This document shows positions 49,573 through 58,933 of a stretch of 64,000 nt of DNA, in pieces. The notes under the pieces were generated by a model that saw only the letters and a program-made list of their open reading frames with translations, did no database searches and had not been told where the DNA came from. The position numbers and the translations under genes were made by a program. This DNA is from Dactylosporangium roseum. Lineage in GTDB: Bacteria > Actinomycetota > Actinomycetes > Mycobacteriales > Micromonosporaceae. The DNA lies in NCBI RefSeq assembly GCF_025264685.1, contig NZ_CP073721.1:6093501-6157500 (forward strand), in the 5' to 3' direction. Every line of letters starts with the position of its first letter. Position 1 is the first letter of the stretch.

Positions 49573-52197
49573 TCAGCCGGCGCCGAAGCATACGAAACTG
49601 TCCGTGCTCGGCCGGTCACCCGGGTCGGCCGCGGCCTGCGCGAGGGCCAGGGCGGCGGCCGGCCCGTGTCCGTCGGACAGATGGCCGTAGAACGCGCGCA
49701 TCAGGTGGCGGGTCGCGCCGTCGTCGACCGGGCCGGTGCTCGCGATCACGGTGCCGGTGCCCATGTTCACCAGCGCCGCGACCAGGCCCATCAGCTCGTC
49801 GCCGGGATGCACCGCGGCCAGGCCGGTGTCGCAGCCCGACAGCACCAGCAGGGCGGGCGGGTGGCGCAGCGCGGTCAGGTCGTACACGGTCAACTGACCG
49901 TCGGCGAGCATGAGGAACGAGAAGAGCGGGTTGTCGACCCGAAACTCGCCGTGGCTCGCGATGTGCCCGATCGCGGCCCCGTCGAGGGCCGCCAGCGCGG
50001 GCGCCACCCGTGCCTGGTCCCCCGCCAGCACCGTCGATCCGGGCCGGTCCGCCGCGATCTCCCGGACCTCCGCGCCGGCCTGCGCGGCCGACGGCGCGCC
50101 GACGAGCACCAGCGGTCCGGCCACCGGCGGTTTCGTGGCGGCGCGCCACCAGATCGCCGCCGACGGCGCCACGGCGAGCGACCGGCCCCGCAGCCGGGGC
50201 AGCATCGGCCACGGCAGGGCGTGCAGGGCACCGGTCGGCACGAGCACCAGCGGGCCGTCGCCGAACAGGTCGGCCAGCGGGTCGAGCAGCAGCCGTTCGA
50301 GCGTCGCCACCCCGCGCGCGGCGCGGTCGGCGGCGGTGCCGCCCTGGCCCAGGACCTGGCTGCGCAGCGCGAACCGCAGCGATTCGAGCTCGCCGGCGAT
50401 CTCGGCGATCCGGCCCACGACCCGGTGGGTGACCCGCTTGCCGCGGACCACCAGCGCGTGAAGCAGACCGTCGAGGTCGAGCAGCTCCACGAGGACCCGC
50501 CCGCCCAGCGCCTCGGCGAGCGTGGCCAGCGGCAGCTCGACCTGCGCCGACACGGACGGCGCGGCGCCCGGCGCGCGCCAGGAGCGGCCGCGGATCTCCG
50601 CCTCCAGGGCGCGCTGGCGGCGCAGGAGCCGGTTGGTTCGCTGCGGGCCGGTCGGCGCGGCGGCCAGCTCGCCGTTGATCCGGCGCAGCTCGGTGAGGTG
50701 CCGGGCGACGACCGGGTCGCTCGACGGCTGGGTCGGCGGCAGCGAGAGCGCCGCCGACCGGCAGCGCTGGGCCCAGGTCAGGGCCGCGGCCGGGCCGCCG
50801 TGCTGGAGGGCGAGCCGCAGCCGCAGGCCGGCGAGGGCGGCCGTCTCGGCGTTGCCGCGCACACGCAGCTCGGTTGCGCCCAGGCTGGCCCGGTAGGCGT
50901 CGGCCTGGCGCAGGCCGGCGGTCGCGGCCCGGACCGAATCGGACACCGAACCCGACGCGAGCTCCAGCCGCGCCCGAGTGTGCCACCAGCGCACCCGCAG
51001 CGGCGGCGGGCCGAGCTTCGTCACGGCGCCGGCCTCGGTGAGCAGCTCCCGTGCGGTGTACAACTCACCGAGGTCGACGGCGAGCCGGGCCGCGTCGAGC
51101 AACGCGTCCCAGCCCGGCTGCACCCAGCCGGACTCGAGCAGGCCCCCGGCGGCAGTCCGCAGCTCACGCAGCGTGCCACGGTTGGCGCGGCCGAGGGCCA
51201 CCACCGCGGCCAGCTCCGCGTGGCGCGCCCGGGCGCTCCAGACGGGCCGCGCCTGCTTGCCGAACGTGCGCCGGGCGATGACGGCGGCCTCCCGCGCCTC
51301 CTGCGGCTTGCCCGCGGCGAGGAGGATCCGCGCGAGCGTGAGGTGAGCCTCGCCGAACATCGAGTCGAGGTGCCCGTCGGCACACGCGTCGATCGCCGCG
51401 CGGACCGCCGCCTCCGCCTCGGGCAGCAGCCGCACGGACAGCAGCAGGTCGGCGCGGTCGAGGAGGCCCGGCGCGGCGACGCCGGTGTTCCACAGCCGGT
51501 CGTGGGCCCGGTCGTAGCGGGCCAGCGCGGTCGGCACGTCGCCGGCCTGCGCGGCGACGAAGCCCAGGTTGTGCTCGACCTGCGCGGCGGCGGTCGCCAT
51601 GCCGAGCCGGTTGTAGAGCGCCTGGGCGGCGCGCAGGTCGATCTCGGCCTGCTTGAGGTTGCCCCGGTAGCCGTGCAGCACGCCGCGGTTGGTCAGGGTC
51701 CTGGCCTCCCACACCTCGTCGCCGGCGGTGCGGAACGCGCGCAGCGCCCCGCGGTACAACTCCATCGCCTGCCGGTCGAAGCCGAGGCGGCGCAGGATGA
51801 GCGCCCGTTGCATCGTGGCCCGGACCCGCCGGTGGCCGTGCAGCTCGGCGATGGCCCGGTCGATCTCCTTCAGGGCCGCGGCGGGCCGGCCGAGGTCGTC
51901 GAGGATGAGCGCATGGCTCATCCGGGCCTCCGCCTCATGGACGACAAGTCTGTACTTCCGGGCAACCGCGATCGAGGCACGCAGGTGCTCGGCCGCGCGC
52001 GCCGCATCGTGCCTGGCCCGGGCCACGAGACCCAGCGCGCGCAGGGCCACCGCCTCGGCGGCGGGGTCGCCGTCGCGGCGAGCGTCCCGCAGCGCCGCGT
52101 CCGACAAGGCCTTGGCCTTGCCCGGGTCGGCCATGACAATCGGAAGCAGCCGCTGCGCCAGGTCATCGGCGGTGGAGAGCGCGGGCGCTGCCGTCAT
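49573..52197 (-). CDS. TPR-CHAT caspase-like protease
   Basis: 874 residues. The first ~450 are TPR-type helical repeats (AEAVALRALGLVARARHDAARAAEHLR, AQVEHNLGFVAAQAGDVPTALARYDRAH). The C-terminal CHAT domain (about 600-874) has the caspase-clan dyad His749 in GHIASHGEF and Cys789 in LVLSGCDTGLAAVHPGDELMGL. CHAT proteins are cysteine proteases, some in conflict or cell-death systems (for example the Craspase partner TPR-CHAT). It is divergent from a subtilisin gene across 115 bp. Confidence 0.88.
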   Translation of the reverse strand: MTAAPALSTADDLAQRLLPIVMADPGKAKALSDAALRDARRDGDPAAEAVALRALGLVARARHDAARAAEHLRASIAVARKYRLVVHEAEARMSHALILDDLGRPAAALKEIDRAIAELHGHRRVRATMQRALILRRLGFDRQAMELYRGALRAFRTAGDEVWEARTLTNRGVLHGYRGNLKQAEIDLRAAQALYNRLGMATAAAQVEHNLGFVAAQAGDVPTALARYDRAHDRLWNTGVAAPGLLDRADLLLSVRLLPEAEAAVRAAIDACADGHLDSMFGEAHLTLARILLAAGKPQEAREAAVIARRTFGKQARPVWSARARHAELAAVVALGRANRGTLRELRTAAGGLLESGWVQPGWDALLDAARLAVDLGELYTARELLTEAGAVTKLGPPPLRVRWWHTRARLELASGSVSDSVRAATAGLRQADAYRASLGATELRVRGNAETAALAGLRLRLALQHGGPAAALTWAQRCRSAALSLPPTQPSSDPVVARHLTELRRINGELAAAPTGPQRTNRLLRRQRALEAEIRGRSWRAPGAAPSVSAQVELPLATLAEALGGRVLVELLDLDGLLHALVVRGKRVTHRVVGRIAEIAGELESLRFALRSQVLGQGGTAADRAARGVATLERLLLDPLADLFGDGPLVLVPTGALHALPWPMLPRLRGRSLAVAPSAAIWWRAATKPPVAGPLVLVGAPSAAQAGAEVREIAADRPGSTVLAGDQARVAPALAALDGAAIGHIASHGEFRVDNPLFSFLMLADGQLTVYDLTALRHPPALLVLSGCDTGLAAVHPGDELMGLVAALVNMGTGTVIASTGPVDDGATRHLMRAFYGHLSDGHGPAAALALAQAAADPGDRPSTDSFVCFGAG

Positions 52198-52312
52198 GGT
52201 TGCATCCTGCCAAATGCCTCCACGTGTATCACGGGGACGGGGCGGCGTCTCTAGTCACTGGTCCCGAGTCGTGAACCTGTCCGTGAACGTCGTGTCCGAT
52301 TGAGGAGCATTC

Positions 52313-53482
52313 ATGTCCGTTGCCCGCGAGCGCCTCGAACGGTGGGTGCAGAAGCGCGACCAGCGTCTCGCCGCCCTGCCATGGCTGCGCACCGAGCTGC
52401 ACGCCGGCCGTCCGGTGCGGTTCGTCGCCGACGAGATCCTGGTGCAGGACACCGGCATCTCGGCCGCCCTCCGCACGCTCACCGGCCTGGGGCACCGCTC
52501 GAGCGAGATCACCGAGGACGAGCCGGCCACCGGCCTGCGCCGGCTGCGCACGTCGGGCCTCGACGTCACCGCCGCGGTCCGCCGGCTGCGCTCCCAGTTG
52601 CCCGGCGCCGTGGTCGGCCCGAACCACGTCTTCACGTCGACGCCGTACGAGCACGGCGGCCCGTTCGGCCCGCCGGTCGCCTGCGACGCGCTGCCGTCGA
52701 AGCTGGCCCCCTCGGCGTCGGGCGCCTCGTCGGTCCGGGTCGTGGTGATGGACACCGGCGTCTGGGTCGACAGCCCGCTGCCGGCCGGCTGCTACTCGGC
52801 CACCCCGGACAACCACGAGACGGTGCTCGACGGCGACGACAACGGCGAGCTCGATTCCGACGTGGGCCACGCCAACTTCATCGCCGGGGTCGTCGTGCAG
52901 AGCACCGCGGGCGCGCAGGTCCGCATCGTCAAGGTGCTCGACAGTTTCGGCGTGTGCACGGAGGCAGATCTCGCCGTGAAGATCACCGCCCTGACCGACG
53001 TCGACGTGCTCAACCTGTCGCTCGGCGGCTTCTCCATCGGCGACCAGGCGCCCGCGGTGCTGGCCGCGGCGCTGGAGACGTTCCTGTCCGGCACCGGACG
53101 GGTCGTGGTCGCGGCCGCGGGCAACAACGGCATCACCGACCGCCCGTTCTGGCCGGCCGCGTTCTCCGCCGGCGGTACGACCTGGGCCCAGCAGATCCTG
53201 GCCGTCGCCGCCCACAACGGCACGACGGTCTGCGACTGGAGCAACCAGGGTCCGTGGGTGACGGTCGTGGCGCCGGGCGAGGACGTCGTCAGCACGTTCA
53301 TCAACCACGCGGGCTTCACCAGCGGGTGGGCCCAGTGGAGCGGCACGTCGTTCGCCACGCCGAAGGTGGTCGCGGCGATCGTCGACCGGGTCGCCGCGGC
53401 GGGCTCGGTCGTCGCGGCCGCGCAGCAGTTCCGCACGGACGTGGCCCAGCAGACCGTCGGGGGCTACCCGGCGCTGCACTGA
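52313..53482 (+). CDS. Subtilisin-family (S8) serine protease, no signal peptide
   Basis: 389 residues. Catalytic triad Asp147 (VVMDTGV), His186 (DVGHANFIAGVV) and Ser346 (SGTSFATP), oxyanion Asn271 (AAAGNNG). The first ~135 residues (RERLERWVQKRDQRLAALPWL...) are charged and I see no signal peptide or membrane anchor, unlike mycosins and secreted S8 enzymes, so it appears cytoplasmic. Divergent pairing with the TPR-CHAT gene suggests a common control and a proteolytic cascade (inference). Confidence 0.88.
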   Translation: MSVARERLERWVQKRDQRLAALPWLRTELHAGRPVRFVADEILVQDTGISAALRTLTGLGHRSSEITEDEPATGLRRLRTSGLDVTAAVRRLRSQLPGAVVGPNHVFTSTPYEHGGPFGPPVACDALPSKLAPSASGASSVRVVVMDTGVWVDSPLPAGCYSATPDNHETVLDGDDNGELDSDVGHANFIAGVVVQSTAGAQVRIVKVLDSFGVCTEADLAVKITALTDVDVLNLSLGGFSIGDQAPAVLAAALETFLSGTGRVVVAAAGNNGITDRPFWPAAFSAGGTTWAQQILAVAAHNGTTVCDWSNQGPWVTVVAPGEDVVSTFINHAGFTSGWAQWSGTSFATPKVVAAIVDRVAAAGSVVAAAQQFRTDVAQQTVGGYPALH

Positions 53483-53495
53483 CACCTGCCGTCCC

Positions 53496-53529
53496 GTTCC
53501 GCCCCCGCCCGGCGAGGCGGGGGCGGAAC
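53496..53529 (+). terminator. Terminator hairpin
   Basis: A perfect 14-bp stem GTTCCGCCCCCGCC (53496-53509 with 53516-53529) 13 bp after the subtilisin stop. Confidence 0.85.
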
Positions 53530-53604
53530 TCGGCGCTGGAGCGACCGTACGTGCCGGCGGCATACTGTCGCGGGTACCGGCAGGCGGGGAGCGGGGAGCG
53601 GTGA

Positions 53605-54264
53605 GTGGACGACGACGACGTCACACGCGACGGCCTGCCGCGGTTCCTCGACCTTGAGCACGACGACACGGACTCGTCCGCGGCCGAGCCGGAGCCGCAG
53701 CGCAGCCCGACGGTGCTGCTCGCGTCGGGCGGGGTGGCGCTGCTGCTGGTGATCGGCCTGGTCGTCGCGGCCCTGCTCAGCGGCGGGGAGGAGCCTGCGC
53801 GGTCGCCGTCGCCGGCCGCGCGGCGGGCCACCGGCCCGGTCGTCCCGACGGTGAGTGCCCCGCCGTCGCCGGAGGCCTCGCCGACACCGTCGCCCAGCCC
53901 CGGTTCGGCGCGGCCGAGCCGCACCAGGAACTCGCCGACCCCGACGCGGACCGCGAGCACCACGCCGCCGGCCACGACCACGTCCGCGTCGGTCAGGCTC
54001 AGCCCGGCGAGCTACGAGGGTCCGTGCCTGTTCGGCAGCGAGTCGCCCGTGGCCACCGTGACGATCCGGGTGAGCCGGCCGGGCACCCGGGTCGCGTACA
54101 GCGTCGGCGGCCGGGAGTTCACCGGCACCGCCCAGGGCACCACCTACAGCCGCGACGTAAAGGTGCAGATCCCGCGGCGGTCCGGCTCGCACACCGTCGC
54201 CCTGAACGTCTCGGCGCCGAGCACGGCATCCGGTTCGGCGACGTTCGTGGTGAAGTGCCGCTGA
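53605..54264 (+). CDS. Membrane-anchored protein with extracytoplasmic Ig-like domain
   Basis: 219 residues from GTG 53605. An acidic cytoplasmic N-terminus (~36 residues), one membrane helix (TVLLASGGVALLLVIGLVVAALL, about 36-58), a Ser/Thr/Pro-rich stalk (about 60-130) and a beta-rich C-terminal domain (VRLSPASYEGPCLFGSESP ... ATFVVKC) with two cysteines placed to form a disulfide. Surface exposed; family unknown. Confidence 0.72.
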   Translation: MDDDDVTRDGLPRFLDLEHDDTDSSAAEPEPQRSPTVLLASGGVALLLVIGLVVAALLSGGEEPARSPSPAARRATGPVVPTVSAPPSPEASPTPSPSPGSARPSRTRNSPTPTRTASTTPPATTTSASVRLSPASYEGPCLFGSESPVATVTIRVSRPGTRVAYSVGGREFTGTAQGTTYSRDVKVQIPRRSGSHTVALNVSAPSTASGSATFVVKCR

Positions 54265-54500
54265 CGCGTCGTCGACCCCTGTCGCTGACCCCTGTCGCTG
54301 ACCGCTGCTGTGCCGACGCCGCCCACCGGTCACGCGCGCCGGGCCGGCCGCCCGCGCCCAGGCTCGCGCGGTGGCGGAGGCGGCCCCGCGGCCGGTGGCA
54401 CGATTGACGGCGTGCGGATCGACCGTTCCGCCGGGCGCGTCACCATGGCGATCCGCGTCGACGGCGGCTACGTCGCCGCGATCCTCCCCGGACGGTTTCC

Positions 54501-55457
54501 ATGGCATCCCCGCAGCACCCGATCGGCTCCGGCTTCGGCCCTTCGTCCACGGCGGCCGACGTGCTCGCCGGCGCCGACCTGTCGGACCGGTTCGCGATCG
54601 TCACCGGCGGCTCGTCGGGCATCGGCCTGGCGACCGCCCGGGCCCTGCACACCGCCGGCGCGGCGGTTGTCGTGCCGGTCCGGGACCGCTCGAAGGCGAC
54701 GCGGGCACTGGCGGGCCTCTACCGGGTCGAGATCGAGGACCTGGACCTCACCGACCCGGTTTCGATCGACGCGTTCGCCGAGCGGTACCGCGCGACGGGC
54801 CGGCCGCTGCACATGCTGGTGAACAGCGCCGGGGTGACGGCCGCGCCGCTGACCCGCGACGCTCGCGGCTACGAGCTGCACCTCTCGACCAACCACCTCG
54901 GCCACTTCCAGCTCGTCCGGCGCCTGTGGCCGGCCCTGCGCCCGGCCGGCGGCACCCGAGTGGTGTCGGTGTCGTCGTGGGGCCACCGGTACTCGCACGT
55001 GGTGTTCGACGACCTCCAGTTCGCGCGCCGCCCGTACGACCGGTGGGCCGCCTACGGTCAGTCGAAGACGGCGAACATCCTCTTCGCGTCGGCGCTGAAC
55101 GACCGCGGCATCCAGGCGTTCTCGCTGCACCCCGGCAGCATCGTGACAGCCTTGGCCCGGTTCCTCGGCCTCGACGAGCTTCGCACCATGGGGGTGCTGG
55201 ACGACGCCGGCGACCCGATCCTGGACCCGGCGCGCGGCATGAAGACCCCGGAGCAGGCAGCCGCGACGCAGGTCTGGTGCGCGACGAGCCCTCAGTTGAC
55301 CGGCCTCGGCGGCGTGTACTGCGAGAACGTCGACATAGCCCCGTTGTCCTCGGAGGCCGGCAGCCCGGCGACGACCCACGGCGTGATGCCGTACGCGGTG
55401 GACAGCGAGGCGGCAGCCCACCTGTGGGAGGTCAGCGAACGCCTCGTGGCCGGCTGA
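54501..55457 (+). CDS. Short-chain dehydrogenase/reductase
   Basis: 318 residues. Extended-type SDR: TGGSSGIG cofactor loop (~36-43), VNSAG, catalytic Ser in VVSVSSWGHRYS and YGQSKTAN with Tyr/Lys. It resembles the retinol-dehydrogenase/WW-oxidoreductase-like branch, with a C-terminal TPEQAAATQVWCATSP segment typical of that group. Oxidoreductase of unknown substrate. The preceding ~236 bp contain a two-copy 13-bp repeat (CCCCTGTCGCTGA near 54277-54302). Confidence 0.88.
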   Translation: MASPQHPIGSGFGPSSTAADVLAGADLSDRFAIVTGGSSGIGLATARALHTAGAAVVVPVRDRSKATRALAGLYRVEIEDLDLTDPVSIDAFAERYRATGRPLHMLVNSAGVTAAPLTRDARGYELHLSTNHLGHFQLVRRLWPALRPAGGTRVVSVSSWGHRYSHVVFDDLQFARRPYDRWAAYGQSKTANILFASALNDRGIQAFSLHPGSIVTALARFLGLDELRTMGVLDDAGDPILDPARGMKTPEQAAATQVWCATSPQLTGLGGVYCENVDIAPLSSEAGSPATTHGVMPYAVDSEAAAHLWEVSERLVAG

Positions 55458-55512
55458 CGCCGCATATCACGATGCGTCGGCATTGCCGCATACGGCCCCG
55501 CGCTGGGCTGTC

Positions 55513-56496
55513 TCACGCGACTGTCAGCGAACCGGGCGCCAAGAGCGTCTTGCCGACGGCGGTGCGGTCCTCGATCGCGCGGTGCGCGTCGACGGCCCGC
55601 TCCAGCGGGAACTCCTGCCCGACCACGGGCTTGATCCGGCCGGCCGCCACCTCGGCGAGTGCCCGGCCGAGGTGGGCGCGGAACCGCTCGGGACGTAGCT
55701 GGACGGCCTCGATGCCGGTGGCGGTGATCCCGCGTGCCCGCGCCACCTCGGCGTCGGCCACCGCGAAGCCGCCCGCGGGCGTGCCGTGTGCCGAGAACCG
55801 GCCGCCTTCGACGACCAGGTCGAACGCGGCCCGGCCGTAGTCGCCGCCGGCCCCGTCGAGCACCACGTCGAGGCCGCCGGTGGCCTCCCACACCTTGTCG
55901 ACCCAGTCCGGCTCCGAGTAGTCGACGACGACGTCGGCGCCGAGTGCCCGGACACGGTCGAGTTTGGCGGTACCGCGGGCAGCGCCGACCACCGTCGCGC
56001 CGTTCCCGCGCGCGAGCTGTACCAGCAGCGTCCCCATGCCGCCACCGGCGGCGGTCACCAGCACCCGGTCCCCCGCCACGATCTTCACCACGTCGACGAG
56101 CGCCAGGGCGGTCACGCCGTCGTGGAGCACCGCGGCGGCGTCGCGCAGGTCGACGGCGTCGGGCACCGCGACCAGGTCGGCGGCGGGCACCGCGACCTTC
56201 GCGGCGTAGCCTCCGGTGTGGCCGGTCCGCGCGACCACGCGCCGCCCGATCCACTGCGGGTCGGCCCCGCCGCCCACCGCCGACACCGTCCCCGCGCCGC
56301 CGACACCCGGCACGTAGGGCAGCTCGACCGGGAACACGGCGCCGCCGCCCCCGGCCCGGATCATCGTCTCCAGCCACAGGGTGTCGGCGACCACCACGTC
56401 GACGATCGCCTCGCCCGGCCCGGGGACGGGGTCGGGGATCTCCTTCGGGACGAGCACCTCCGGCCCGCCGAACCGGGCCACCTCGATCACACGCAT
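55513..56496 (-). CDS. Zinc-independent quinone oxidoreductase (MDR family)
   Basis: 327 residues. MDR fold without zinc cysteines; NADPH loop VLVTAAGGGMGTLLVQLA, GADVVVDYSEPDW, VLDGAGG and AVDAHRAIEDRTAVGKTLL. This is the QOR (NADPH:quinone reductase) class. Convergent with the SDR gene; no other context. Confidence 0.87.
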   Translation of the reverse strand: MRVIEVARFGGPEVLVPKEIPDPVPGPGEAIVDVVVADTLWLETMIRAGGGGAVFPVELPYVPGVGGAGTVSAVGGGADPQWIGRRVVARTGHTGGYAAKVAVPAADLVAVPDAVDLRDAAAVLHDGVTALALVDVVKIVAGDRVLVTAAGGGMGTLLVQLARGNGATVVGAARGTAKLDRVRALGADVVVDYSEPDWVDKVWEATGGLDVVLDGAGGDYGRAAFDLVVEGGRFSAHGTPAGGFAVADAEVARARGITATGIEAVQLRPERFRAHLGRALAEVAAGRIKPVVGQEFPLERAVDAHRAIEDRTAVGKTLLAPGSLTVA

Positions 56497-56762
56497 GCGC
56501 CCAGCGTCCGACCTGAAGCGCGGTTGAGGTCAACGGTACGGCCGGGGTGATCCGCTACGACGCCGAGGTGACGACCGCCGAAGGGCTCAGCGGCGGCGAC
56601 GGCTTCCACCCGGCGCCGATGGCGGCCGCGTCGACCTACCGCGAGGCCCGGGACCGGCCACACCGCCGAGTGACACACGTCACGTGTCATGGTGGAAGGT
56701 CCCGGGAACGTCCCTGGTTGTAAGAGTTGAGTGGCAAGGGCTCAACCTTGGAGGGACACATC
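56497..56762. promoter_or_regulatory. Promoter region of hsp20
   Basis: 266 bp. A plus-strand open stretch at 56546-56700 (VIRYDAEVTTAEGLSGGDGFHPAPM) has protein-like sequence but no clear end or family, possibly a remnant. TGACACACGTCACGTGTCA (56671-56689) is an inverted repeat, and the HAIR element lies just before the ribosome site GGAGGG. Confidence 0.5.
56726..56746 (+). promoter_or_regulatory. HAIR operator (HspR binding site)
   Basis: TTGAG-N9-CTCAA with flanking G/C pairs: the exact spacing of the HspR-associated inverted repeat (consensus CTTGAGT-N7-ACTCAAG) that controls dnaK, clpB and hsp20 in actinobacteria. It ends 16 bp before the hsp20 ATG. HspR itself is not in the window. 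Confidence 0.78.
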
Positions 56763-57182
56763 ATGTTGCTGCGCACCGCACCGTTCCGGGACTTCGACAC
56801 CTTCGCCGGCCAGTTCTTCGACTCCACCCGCCGCGGTCCGAGCGCGCCGCTCGACGCGTACCGCGACGGCGACACCTTCTTCGTGGAGATCGACCTGCCC
56901 GGCGTCGACCCGGCGAGCATCGACGCGACCGTCGACCGCAACGTGCTCACGGTCCGCGCCGAGCGCACCCGCGTCCAGCGTGAGGGCCTGCACCGCGTGA
57001 TCACCGAGCGCGCGACCGGCACCGTCACCCGCCGGCTCGTCCTGGGCGACAGCCTCGACACCGACCGGCTCGCGGCGAACTACGACAACGGCGTGCTCAC
57101 GCTGAGCATCCCGGTGGCCGAGAAGGCCCGGCCGCGCAGGATCGAGATCGGCACCGCGAACCGGGAGCTGGCGTCCGCCTAG
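56763..57182 (+). CDS. Hsp20/alpha-crystallin small heat-shock protein
   Basis: 139 residues, with GGAGGG 8 bp upstream. N-terminal FRDFDTFAGQFF, then the alpha-crystallin domain: APLDAYRDGDTFFVEIDLPGVDPASID, LTVRAER and NGVLTLSIPVAEKARPRRIEI with the IPV-like anchor. ATP-independent holdase forming oligomers in the cytoplasm. HAIR control is explained by the upstream operator; strong terminator downstream. Confidence 0.92.
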   Translation: MLLRTAPFRDFDTFAGQFFDSTRRGPSAPLDAYRDGDTFFVEIDLPGVDPASIDATVDRNVLTVRAERTRVQREGLHRVITERATGTVTRRLVLGDSLDTDRLAANYDNGVLTLSIPVAEKARPRRIEIGTANRELASA

Positions 57183-57195
57183 CCACATCCCGCGA

Positions 57196-57245
57196 AATAC
57201 GCGATGGGCCGCGACCCTGGCAGGGGTCGCGGCCCATCGCGTATT
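57196..57245. terminator. Very long terminator hairpin
   Basis: A perfect 22-bp stem (57196-57217 with 57224-57245) with a 6-base loop, 13 bp after the hsp20 stop; arms begin AATACGCGATGG. It also faces the 3' end of lsr2 200 bp away. Confidence 0.9.
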
Positions 57246-57445
57246 GACGCGGATTTGCGAATCGATCGGCGTCGGCACCACCGGTAATTCCGGGGCGTCG
57301 GCGCTGATCATCGGCCGCATTCCCGGCGTGGTATTCCGGCGGCGGGGTTTGCGGGCGTCGACAAAAGCGATCGGCGCGGCCGGCCGCCGGGCGCGGGAAC
57401 GGGCCACGACCACGACGGCACGACCGCGCCGGCGGTTGCCGGGCG

Positions 57446-57808
57446 TCAGTGCTGACGACCGGCCTCGGCGTGGTAGCGGTCGACGATGTCCTGCTTGATC
57501 CGGCCCCGGTCGGAAACCTCGATCCCCTTCCCCTGCGCCCATTCCCGAATCGCGCGGTTCTGGTCGCGGTCGCCGCGGGTGGCGCTGCGCCCGCGAACCT
57601 CCCGGCCGCGCGAGGTGGCCACGACGCCACCCCGCCCGATTTTCGTCGCGGCGGCGACGAACGGCGCCACCGCGTCGCGCAGCTTCGTGGCGTTGGTGGC
57701 GGACAGGTCGATCTCGTACTGCACGCCGTCGAGCGCGAAGACGATACTCTCGGCGGCGGGCTTGCCGTCGATGTCGTCGATCAGCTCGTGGATGACGCGT
57801 TTTGCCAT
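57446..57808 (-). CDS. lsr2: Lsr2-type nucleoid-associated protein
   Basis: 120 residues from ATG 57808, with GAGGAAAGG upstream. N-terminal dimerisation domain VIHELIDDIDGKPAAESIVFALDGVQYEIDLSATNATKLRDAV and C-terminal AT-hook-like domain with RDQNRAIREWAQGKGIEVSDRGRIKQDIVDRYH. An RGR-like core (SDRGR) binds AT-rich minor groove. Lsr2 silences horizontally acquired, AT-rich DNA in actinobacteria and may act on the AT-richer parts of the cluster at 18-35 kb. Confidence 0.93.
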   Translation of the reverse strand: MAKRVIHELIDDIDGKPAAESIVFALDGVQYEIDLSATNATKLRDAVAPFVAAATKIGRGGVVATSRGREVRGRSATRGDRDQNRAIREWAQGKGIEVSDRGRIKQDIVDRYHAEAGRQH

Positions 57809-58151
57809 GAGTGGCCTTTCCTCGGGTGGTACCCATGTGTAGAGAACCGATGTGAACGGAACCGATCCGGATCTCGGCACTGAGCGCACCGGCCCCATCA
57901 TTCGGATACAAACAAGATACTTGGCGACATGCTACGCCTAGTTCCGGGCGAGATTACTCCCACCGTAGCCTTCTCGCGCGCTGGGTGTCGAAATCAGCCC
58001 GTCCCGAAACGCATACAACACAAACGCGCACGATCGGTAAAGCCGACACGCGATAACCCGACGATCAGGCCGCCGAGGTGGAACCGGCGGCATCCACCCC
58101 GGCAGGATGGCCACGACTCACCCCGCAGCGCTGACGATCGCAGATGTGGAG
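57809..58151. other. Intergenic, upstream of lsr2
   Basis: 343 bp with AT-rich stretches (ACAAACAAGATACTTGG near 57907-57926) suitable for the lsr2 promoter and three copies of the short motif GAACCGAT or close variants at 57843-57867. No gene seen. Confidence 0.45.
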
Positions 58152-58661
58152 TCAGGCGAGCATCCTCAGCGACAGCAGCAACGCCCCACCGACCACCAGG
58201 AGCAGGCCGCCCACGGAGACGATCCGCACCAGCCAGGAACCCTCCCGGACCAACCGGGTCCAGCGCAGCAACTGTTCGCGGGTGAAATGCAACAGGCGCT
58301 TGGCCCAGTGGAACTCCAACGCCAGGATGGCCAGGCCGCCCAGGATGATCACCCAGCCCGGGCCCGGCAACGGCAGCAGCACCACACCGACGGCGATGAC
58401 GAGGGTGCCGATCAGAGCGACGGCGATCTTCACCCCGAAACGGCCCATCCTGGTGGAGTGCAGCCGGCGGCGCCAACGCAGCACATGCGCCCGTATGCGC
58501 GCGGTCCGCAACCGCCAGGCAGCAGGAGAGTTCACATCGGGGCCTTTACCGCGAGGATCGGGAACACCGCCGACAGCGACACGCCGGAAGTCACCCTCGC
58601 GTGCGGCAGACGGCCCGGAATCAGGCGTAACGCCCGACCCGTCCACCTCACTGTCGCGCAT
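58152..58661 (-). CDS. TIGR02611-type membrane protein
   Basis: 169 residues. After a polar ~70-residue N-terminus come two hydrophobic hairpins; VVLLPLPGPGWVIILGGLAILALEFHWAKRLLHFTRE is the PGPGW signature of the actinobacterial TIGR02611 family, followed by a final membrane helix. Function unknown. The start is uncertain; an ATG at about 58535 (VNSPAAWRL region) would remove the low-complexity lead. Confidence 0.82.
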   Translation of the reverse strand: MRDSEVDGSGVTPDSGPSAAREGDFRRVAVGGVPDPRGKGPDVNSPAAWRLRTARIRAHVLRWRRRLHSTRMGRFGVKIAVALIGTLVIAVGVVLLPLPGPGWVIILGGLAILALEFHWAKRLLHFTREQLLRWTRLVREGSWLVRIVSVGGLLLVVGGALLLSLRMLA

Positions 58662-58933
58662 TTATCGTTCCCTTCACTCCTTAACCCGTCACTCCCATGG
58701 ACCACTGGACGTTACCGGAATGAATTGACGTACGACCCACGGGTCACGTCGAGGACCCCGGTCACGCCCACGAAACCCGACATCGGTCGCACGATGTTCG
58801 GTTCACGGCAAATCGGGCCCAGAAACACTACAGAGTGAGATCGTAGAATCACTACGCGTAACACTGGGAATCGCCTCAACATAGGAGAGGCGGGGCACGG
58901 CATGCTCCGCAGCGGTGCCGGGGGGAGTACGAC

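Noticed and set aside
49564-52254. 896-codon plus-strand open frame opposite the CHAT gene
   Set aside because: Pure shadow: low-complexity Arg/Gln/Gly/Val content, no domains, while the minus strand has TPR and CHAT motifs with catalytic residues.
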